Source: JBCAWW01 sp039024315
GTDB lineage: Bacteria > Bacteroidota > Bacteroidia > J057
Assembly: GCA_039024315.1 (NCBI GenBank)
Contig: JBCCQN010000104.1
Location: 1-28,437 of the forward strand
Direction of reading: 5' to 3'
Length of the DNA: 28,437 nt
Under the pieces are notes generated by a model. The model had not been told where the DNA came from. It made no database searches and saw only the letters and a program-made list of their open reading frames with translations. How positions within the stretch are numbered: the first letter of the stretch is position 1; each line of letters starts with the position of its first letter. Both the position numbers and the translations under genes were made by a program. This document shows, piece by piece, positions 24,448 to 28,437 of the stretch.

Positions 24448-24468
24448 CCCCTTAATTACTAAGGGTTT
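24445..24468. promoter_or_regulatory. inverted repeat overlapping the pckA -33 box
   Basis: AAACCC(C)TTA and TAAGGGTTT flank a 5-nt centre (one unpaired C). The left arm covers three of four bases of the -33 TTTG element, a typical position for a repressor operator. Confidence 0.5.
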
Positions 24469-24616
24469 ACGTGTGTAAGATATTTGCAAATATAAACATT
24501 TTAGCGAAAATTCGCAGAATTTGACATATTCTTAATCATACTTTAATATTTATAACACTATTGCAATATTTAGGCGTTTTTTATAGCCATAAAAAGCTTT
24601 TTCGCATCTTTACTTT

Positions 24617-25333
24617 ATGCAAATTTTTCTACTCGAAAGGCTAAATTCTCAGACTGGATGGTTAGGAGCCACCGAAACCAAGCATTGCATCAAGGTTTTG
24701 AGGCATCAGCTAGGCGATGAAATCATGTGCATTGACGGTAAGGGGCAGGCCTATAAAAGCAGGATCAAGCAGTACAATAAAGAGGAAACTGAGCTACAGA
24801 TCTTGGAGGTCTTACCGGCATGGGGAGAACATGAGCTTAATATTAGATTAGCGGTCTCTCCTTTGCGCCTGAAAGATCGCTTTGAGTTTTTGATCGAAAA
24901 AGCTGTCGAGCTCGGGGTAAGCGAGATCTTCCCGATCACTTGCAAGCGGACAGATAAGTATCAGTCAAAGTTTAAACCCGCAAGGCTAGAGACACAAATT
25001 TTAGCTGCCACCAAACAGACTAAGCGTTCGCGAGTAGCGACCCTACACCCCCTACAAAGCATCGAAGATTTTCTAGCCAATACTCCGAAGGGACAAAATT
25101 ACGTAGCCTATTGCGAGGGGGAGCCCATCCCTCTGCAGCAAGAAGCTGATTCCATTCGGGCGGCAAACACTGTTAGTATTATGATAGGTCCTGAGGGCGA
25201 TTTTACGGAGGAGGAGATCCGCTTCGCGGAACGCCAAAACTTCACCAACGTCAGCCTAGGCGAAAATCGTCTCCGCACTGAAACGGCGGCTGTTTACGCT
25301 TTGAGTATCATCAAGATGTTGCGCGGCTATTAA
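24617..25333 (+). CDS. rsmE: 16S rRNA m3U1498 methyltransferase
   Basis: SAM-dependent SPOUT methyltransferase that modifies U1498 of 16S rRNA. The 238-residue product has the N-terminal PUA-like region (HCIKVLRHQLGDEIMCIDGKG) and the SPOUT domain with PLRLKDRFEFLIEKAVELGVSEIFPI, TKRSRVATLHPL, the SAM-binding knot IMIGPEGDFTEEEI and LGENRLRTETAAVYALS. Length is normal. It is 11 bp upstream of the LytS-type kinase gene and probably heads that operon. The GCTTCGCGGAACGC repeat motif lies in the coding sequence (25221-25234). Confidence 0.95.
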   Translation: MQIFLLERLNSQTGWLGATETKHCIKVLRHQLGDEIMCIDGKGQAYKSRIKQYNKEETELQILEVLPAWGEHELNIRLAVSPLRLKDRFEFLIEKAVELGVSEIFPITCKRTDKYQSKFKPARLETQILAATKQTKRSRVATLHPLQSIEDFLANTPKGQNYVAYCEGEPIPLQQEADSIRAANTVSIMIGPEGDFTEEEIRFAERQNFTNVSLGENRLRTETAAVYALSIIKMLRGY

Positions 25334-25344
25334 GGATAATAAAT

Positions 25345-26346
25345 ATGAGTCCTATCAATGCACTAAAAAAATATCGGGAACTCATCCTTCCTCTGGTGAT
25401 TTGTCTAGTGATACCATGGCTAGATATCATAAACTCGTTTCCAAATTGGGAAGCGATTGGTGTTGGCCAACTGATGCTACATTGGTTGAGATTGTTTTTA
25501 ATTCTCATGAGCCTTTGGTATGCCAATGCCTTCATTATTAATCGCTTCAAGGGCAGACTAAAATGGTTGATTATTTTTCCTATAAACATTTTGCTTTTAG
25601 CAGTCATCACAAACCTTTATCTCTTCTTTGGGATTGGGGCATCTGAGCTGATTTATATGCAGCCGCCTTGGTTTGTGGTCATTAGAGTCTGTCTGGCCGT
25701 TCTTTTGTTCATTACCATACAAGCGAGCGAGCGTAACATCAAGCAAAACGAGCGCCTCAAAACTGAGAACTATGCCTTGCAGACAGAAAATTATAAGGCC
25801 CAACTAGATCAGCTCAAAAAACAGGTAAACCCTCATTTCCTCTTTAATTCATTGAGCACGCTGCAAACGATGATTCGGGCTGGCAATGACAGGAGTGAGG
25901 AGTTTGTCTTTCAACTTTCTGACGTTTACCGAAGGTTATTACAAACTAAGGAGGACAATACGATAGCTTTAAAAGAGGAATTAGAATTCCTTGAGGCCTA
26001 TCTATATCTACTCAAAAGCCGCCACGACGAGGGACTAGAAGTTATCCTTGATATTCCCAAAGAGGCTTATGATCTCTCCTTACCGAGTTTTGGGCTACAG
26101 TTATTAGTAGAAAATGCTACCAAGCATAATATCATCTCAGAAAAGCGTTCGCTAAAAATCCATATCTTTCAAAAAGAGCCCAATAGTATCACTGTCTCCA
26201 ATAATCTTCAACTTAAGAAGAACGTGCCCTCTCTGGGGGTAGGCTTGAATAACCTTCGCAAGCGATATGAGTTGATGAATATTGAAGAAGGCGTTTTGGT
26301 AGAGCAGGACGATAAGAAATTTAGCGTAACCTTAAAGCTTTTTTGA
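25345..26346 (+). CDS. LytS/YehU-type sensor histidine kinase
   Basis: Membrane histidine kinase of the His_kinase (PF06580) type. The 333-residue protein has four N-terminal membrane helices (about 13-31, 42-62, 73-95, 109-126) with little periplasmic sequence, a coiled linker (about 128-160), the phosphoacceptor motif QVNPHFLFNSLSTLQ (His164), and an HATPase with LLVENATKHNII (N box) and VGLNNLRKRYEL (G box). No separate input domain is visible, so it may sense membrane state or a small ligand. The stop TGA overlaps the next start as TGATG. The partner is the LytTR regulator. Confidence 0.93.
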   Translation: MSPINALKKYRELILPLVICLVIPWLDIINSFPNWEAIGVGQLMLHWLRLFLILMSLWYANAFIINRFKGRLKWLIIFPINILLLAVITNLYLFFGIGASELIYMQPPWFVVIRVCLAVLLFITIQASERNIKQNERLKTENYALQTENYKAQLDQLKKQVNPHFLFNSLSTLQTMIRAGNDRSEEFVFQLSDVYRRLLQTKEDNTIALKEELEFLEAYLYLLKSRHDEGLEVILDIPKEAYDLSLPSFGLQLLVENATKHNIISEKRSLKIHIFQKEPNSITVSNNLQLKKNVPSLGVGLNNLRKRYELMNIEEGVLVEQDDKKFSVTLKLF

Positions 26347-27113
26347 TGGTCAATGTACTCTTAGTCGAGGATGAGAAAAAAACCGCAGACATGCTCAAGG
26401 AGCTGATTGAAAATCAATCAGATTACCTGGTAGTACATCACTGTGATAGCATTGAATCCACCGTAGAATATCTGCAAAAGAATCAAGAGAAGCTGGATTT
26501 ACTGTTTTTTGATATCCAGTTAGCAGATGGCCAAAGCTTTGAAATCTTCCAAGAAATAGAGGTTGAAGTACCCGTAATCTTTTGCACCGCCTATGACGAA
26601 TACGTCTTAAAAGCTTTTAAAAACAACGGGATCGAATATCTTCTCAAACCGATTAGAGAAAAAGAACTGGTTGAAGCCCTCCAAAAGTTTGAGCGCCTGC
26701 GTTCAGCATTAGGCAAGGATAAGGCTTCTATTAATGCAAAGGTGCAATCAGTTATTAGCGAAAGTCGCAGGCAGCAGAAGTCATTTCTTGTTCGCTACCG
26801 AGACAAAATGATCCCCGTAACGGTGGAGGACATTGCCTTTGTGATGCTGCAGGACGAGATCGTATATCTCTACAACTTTAAAGGAGAGAAATTTCCCCTC
26901 TTTAAGAAAATGGAGGAGATGGAAAAAGCCCTCGATCCAGAGCAGTTTTTTCGCATCAATCGCCAGATGATGCTAAACCGAGCGGCGATCCGCGAGATTG
27001 CCCCTTACTTCAACCGCAAGGTTATTATCAAACTCCCCTTTATACTCTCTCAAAACGTTATTGTCAGCAGGCTAAAAGTCACTCCTTTCATGAACTGGGT
27101 GGAGGGAACTTGA
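26346..27113 (+). CDS. LytTR-family response regulator
   Basis: Two-domain transcriptional regulator: receiver (about 1-118) and LytTR DNA-binding domain (about 145-250). From ATG 26346 the receiver has the acidic pocket E8/D9, phospho-acceptor Asp56 in LLFFDIQLADG, Thr81 (CTAYD) and Lys101 (LLKPI). The LytTR part shows FLVRYRDKMIPVTVEDIAFVMLQDEIVYLYN and FRINRQMMLNRAAI. A TTG one codon earlier is possible but the ATG in the TGATG overlap with the kinase stop is the natural start and implies translational coupling. Targets are unknown; the DUF2147 gene lies downstream. Confidence 0.94.
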   Translation: MVNVLLVEDEKKTADMLKELIENQSDYLVVHHCDSIESTVEYLQKNQEKLDLLFFDIQLADGQSFEIFQEIEVEVPVIFCTAYDEYVLKAFKNNGIEYLLKPIREKELVEALQKFERLRSALGKDKASINAKVQSVISESRRQQKSFLVRYRDKMIPVTVEDIAFVMLQDEIVYLYNFKGEKFPLFKKMEEMEKALDPEQFFRINRQMMLNRAAIREIAPYFNRKVIIKLPFILSQNVIVSRLKVTPFMNWVEGT

Positions 27114-27241
27114 ATTATCTCTTAGCTCAAGCTTCGCAAGCCCATCGGTGCAATTCAGCTTGATGATTGTTCATTTCAGGGAAAATCCCCCTACATAAGG
27201 CTGACATTAAATGCATGTTGGGAGCATAATTCTTTTACAAC

Positions 27242-27673
27242 ATGAAATCAGTCTTAATCACTTTTAGCCTTTTCCTGCTAGCCACCACCTTTAGCAGCAT
27301 GGCGCCATTGGAAGCAGATCAGATCTGTGGCAAATGGTTGAACGAAGAAAAAAGCTCTCAAATCGAGATCTTCGAGAAAGCCGGGAAATACTACGGCAAA
27401 GTCATCTGGATCAAAGAACCTAATGGCCCCGAAGGAAAGCCCAAATTGGACCTTAACAATCCGGATGAAAGCCTTCGCGACCGCCCTATCCTTGGGCTGG
27501 TCATCATTTCCGACTTAAACTTCAAGGATGGAAAATGGATCAATGGTAAAATTTATGCGCCTGGAGCGGGGCAAACGGCCGATTGCAACATCGAATTAAA
27601 CCAAAAAGGTGAACTAGAGCTCTCAGTCAGCAAATCTTTTTTCTCCAAGACCAAGGTCTGGACGCGACTGTAA
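27242..27673 (+). CDS. secreted DUF2147 protein
   Basis: A 143-residue exported protein (signal peptide about 1-20) of the DUF2147 family, function unknown. Family pattern seen: ICGKWLNEEKSSQIEIFEKAGKYYGKVIWI, LDLNNPDESLRDRPILGLVIISDL, then GKWINGKIYAPGAGQTADCNIEL and a terminal KVWTRL. The usual IYDPxxGKxY motif is changed here to IYAPGAGQTAD. It lies 128 bp after the LytTR regulator on the same strand; with that gap it may have its own promoter or be a target of the regulator. Confidence 0.85.
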   Translation: MKSVLITFSLFLLATTFSSMAPLEADQICGKWLNEEKSSQIEIFEKAGKYYGKVIWIKEPNGPEGKPKLDLNNPDESLRDRPILGLVIISDLNFKDGKWINGKIYAPGAGQTADCNIELNQKGELELSVSKSFFSKTKVWTRL

Positions 27674-27712
27674 TGATTTCTATTTAGGATCCATTGGTAT
27701 GTTCCTGTGTGG

Positions 27713-27864
27713 GTTTACTGCTTCGCAGAACGCTTAGCCCTAGCACGCGACAAGGCTGTGCCTTGTCGCTAAACCTCCCCCGATCTCATTTCGGTAGGTG
27801 CGCGCATGCATGCCGCACCCTAAGGGATAAGCGTTCCGCGTCCCGAAAGCTTTCGGGAGTAAAC
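27713..27864. repeat. 152-bp multi-hairpin element
   Basis: Nested inverted repeats fill the gap between convergent DUF2147 and porin genes. GTTTACT (27713-27719) pairs with AGTAAAC (27858-27864); GAACGCTTA-CCC (27728-27740) with GGG-TAAGCGTTC (27824-27836). Inside are a perfect 10-bp hairpin (27747-27769, loop TGT), GGTGCG/CGCACC (27797-27819) and CCGA/TCGG. The right arm carries an 18-bp palindrome, TCCCGAAAGCTTTCGGGA (27841-27858). It looks like a mobile-type (MITE/REP-like) or structured RNA element. Confidence 0.7.
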
Positions 27865-27876
27865 AAAAAAAAGATC

Positions 27877-28437
27877 CTAGTTAAAGAAGGTCCAATTCAC
27901 CCCAAAAGTGATGGAACGCTCCAAGGCTGGGTAAAAAGGAGTGGTAAAATAGCCCGCCCGATAGAGCCCTTCATTGACGTGAATATAACGAGCAAAAATG
28001 CCGACGCCCCGCAAATTGGCAGAGGCAAAGACATCGATCCGGGGATAAAAAGGCACCAGATAATTGGTAGGGAAAAACTCTTGGCTAAGTGGATCAACCG
28101 TTTGGCCCGCATAAGGGGAGTTACTATAAAAATCTACCCCAATCCGCATCACATTAGCCCAAGGCTTCCAACGCACATCCCAATAAAGAGAGGCCTTGCC
28201 ATAAATATTGGGCGCCGAATTGGCGTAAAGGTCGAGGGCAGAACCTGGTTCCGCAGGCGTAAAAGACTGCTGCAAAGTGACCGAAGACTCCAAGAAGAAA
28301 TGCTTCAAAAAGCGCAATCGGAAACTAGCATCTAAGCCTACCCAACGGATATCTTGTTCAGGACTAGCTTGTCTAGGCTGCAACTTTGGGGTATAGTAAA
28401 TAAAGCGGTTGGCGGTATGAAAAAAGGCACTCGCTTC
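27877..28437 (-). CDS. putative porin, C-terminal part (5' end beyond window)
   Basis: The open frame continues to the right edge of the window, so the start is missing; about 186 residues are present. Alternating hydrophobic/polar strands (RWVGLDASFRLRFLKHFFLESSVTLQQ; IYGKASLYWDVRWKPWANVMRIGVDF; YPRIDVFASANLRGVGIFARYIHVNEG) end with ERSITFGVNWTFFN, an aromatic C-terminal strand typical of outer-membrane barrels. The pattern fits the Bacteroidota putative porin (Porin_10) family. The 213-codon plus-strand frame over the same bases is an antisense artefact. Followed on its own strand by T8 and the 152-bp element. Confidence 0.75.
   Translation of the reverse strand, partial: EASAFFHTANRFIYYTPKLQPRQASPEQDIRWVGLDASFRLRFLKHFFLESSVTLQQSFTPAEPGSALDLYANSAPNIYGKASLYWDVRWKPWANVMRIGVDFYSNSPYAGQTVDPLSQEFFPTNYLVPFYPRIDVFASANLRGVGIFARYIHVNEGLYRAGYFTTPFYPALERSITFGVNWTFFN

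Larger units (their letters stand above)
24375..24616. promoter_or_regulatory. divergent control region pckA / rsmE
   Basis: AT-rich 242-bp gap. It holds the pckA promoter (24417-24447) and an inverted repeat (24445-24468). For rsmE a weaker match exists: TTTG at about 24530 followed 20 nt later by TAATATTT (two mismatches to TAnnTTTG). Confidence 0.55.

Noticed and set aside
27694..28335. 213-codon plus-strand open frame
   Set aside because: It starts inside the multi-hairpin element and runs antisense to the porin frame, whose protein has a clear barrel pattern and C-terminal aromatic strand. The plus-strand product is rich in Arg/Lys with no domain features.
1..28437. CRISPR arrays, tRNA or rRNA genes, prophage or transposase genes
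   Set aside because: No regularly spaced repeats, no cloverleaf or rRNA-like sequence, and no transposase or integrase motif was found by reading the window.

Overview
The window looks like a chromosomal segment of a gliding, type IX secretion (T9SS) bearing member of the Bacteroidota, most likely from the Saprospiria (Lewinella/Haliscomenobacter-like). The pointers are a porP/sprF-gldK-gldL-gldM-gldN cluster, a DUF4271 gene beside hemD, a LytS/LytTR pair, a DUF2147 protein, a Porin_10-type barrel, and a perfect Bacteroidota promoter (TTTG-N19-TAnnTTTG) in front of pckA. The lineage is an inference; no rRNA or tRNA gene is present to confirm it.

Layout. 1-2070: a truncated DUF5916/CBM9-like remnant, aroQ and a convergent PIG-L deacetylase, then about 500 bp without genes that holds two copies of a structured repeat and a perfect 14-bp hairpin. 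2071-4307: miaE, an NlpC/P60-YARHG peptidase, and a Dabb lipoprotein. 4338-7041: a sodium/solute symporter divergent from a DeoR-type regulator, probably a sugar uptake unit. 7048-9127: an SH3/FG-GAP-like secreted protein, a four-helix membrane protein and a DinB-like protein. 9131-11458: a large acyl-CoA oxidase-type flavoprotein with an extra N-terminal helical domain. 11610-19355 (minus strand): the T9SS/gliding block porP-gldK-gldL-gldM-gldN, followed by a second complete GldM behind its own terminator. 19469-22677 (minus): DUF4271 membrane protein, a degenerate HemC-like protein split by an A8 frameshift, and hemD. 22767-24374: pckA. 24617-27113 (plus): rsmE, a LytS-type histidine kinase and a LytTR regulator in a tight operon. 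27242-28437: a DUF2147 protein and the 3' part of a putative porin, separated by a 152-bp multi-hairpin element.

How the genes work together. GldL/GldM form the proton-driven inner-membrane motor, GldK/GldN the outer-membrane-associated ring, and PorP/SprF a partner barrel of the T9SS. The second GldM keeps the residues thought to matter for the motor. The DUF4271-HemC-like-HemD group reads as one transcription unit related to tetrapyrrole synthesis, but its HemC-like member has lost the catalytic residues of porphobilinogen deaminase. The remaining genes are mostly ordinary housekeeping.

Most worth a second look: the HemC-like pseudoenzyme and its frameshift; the GH2-like ectodomain on the DUF4271 protein; the duplicated GldM; the Gly/Asp-rich insert in GldN; and three families of structured repeats (1575-1663 with 1894-1982, 27713-27864, and a short GCGGAACGC motif scattered inside genes).
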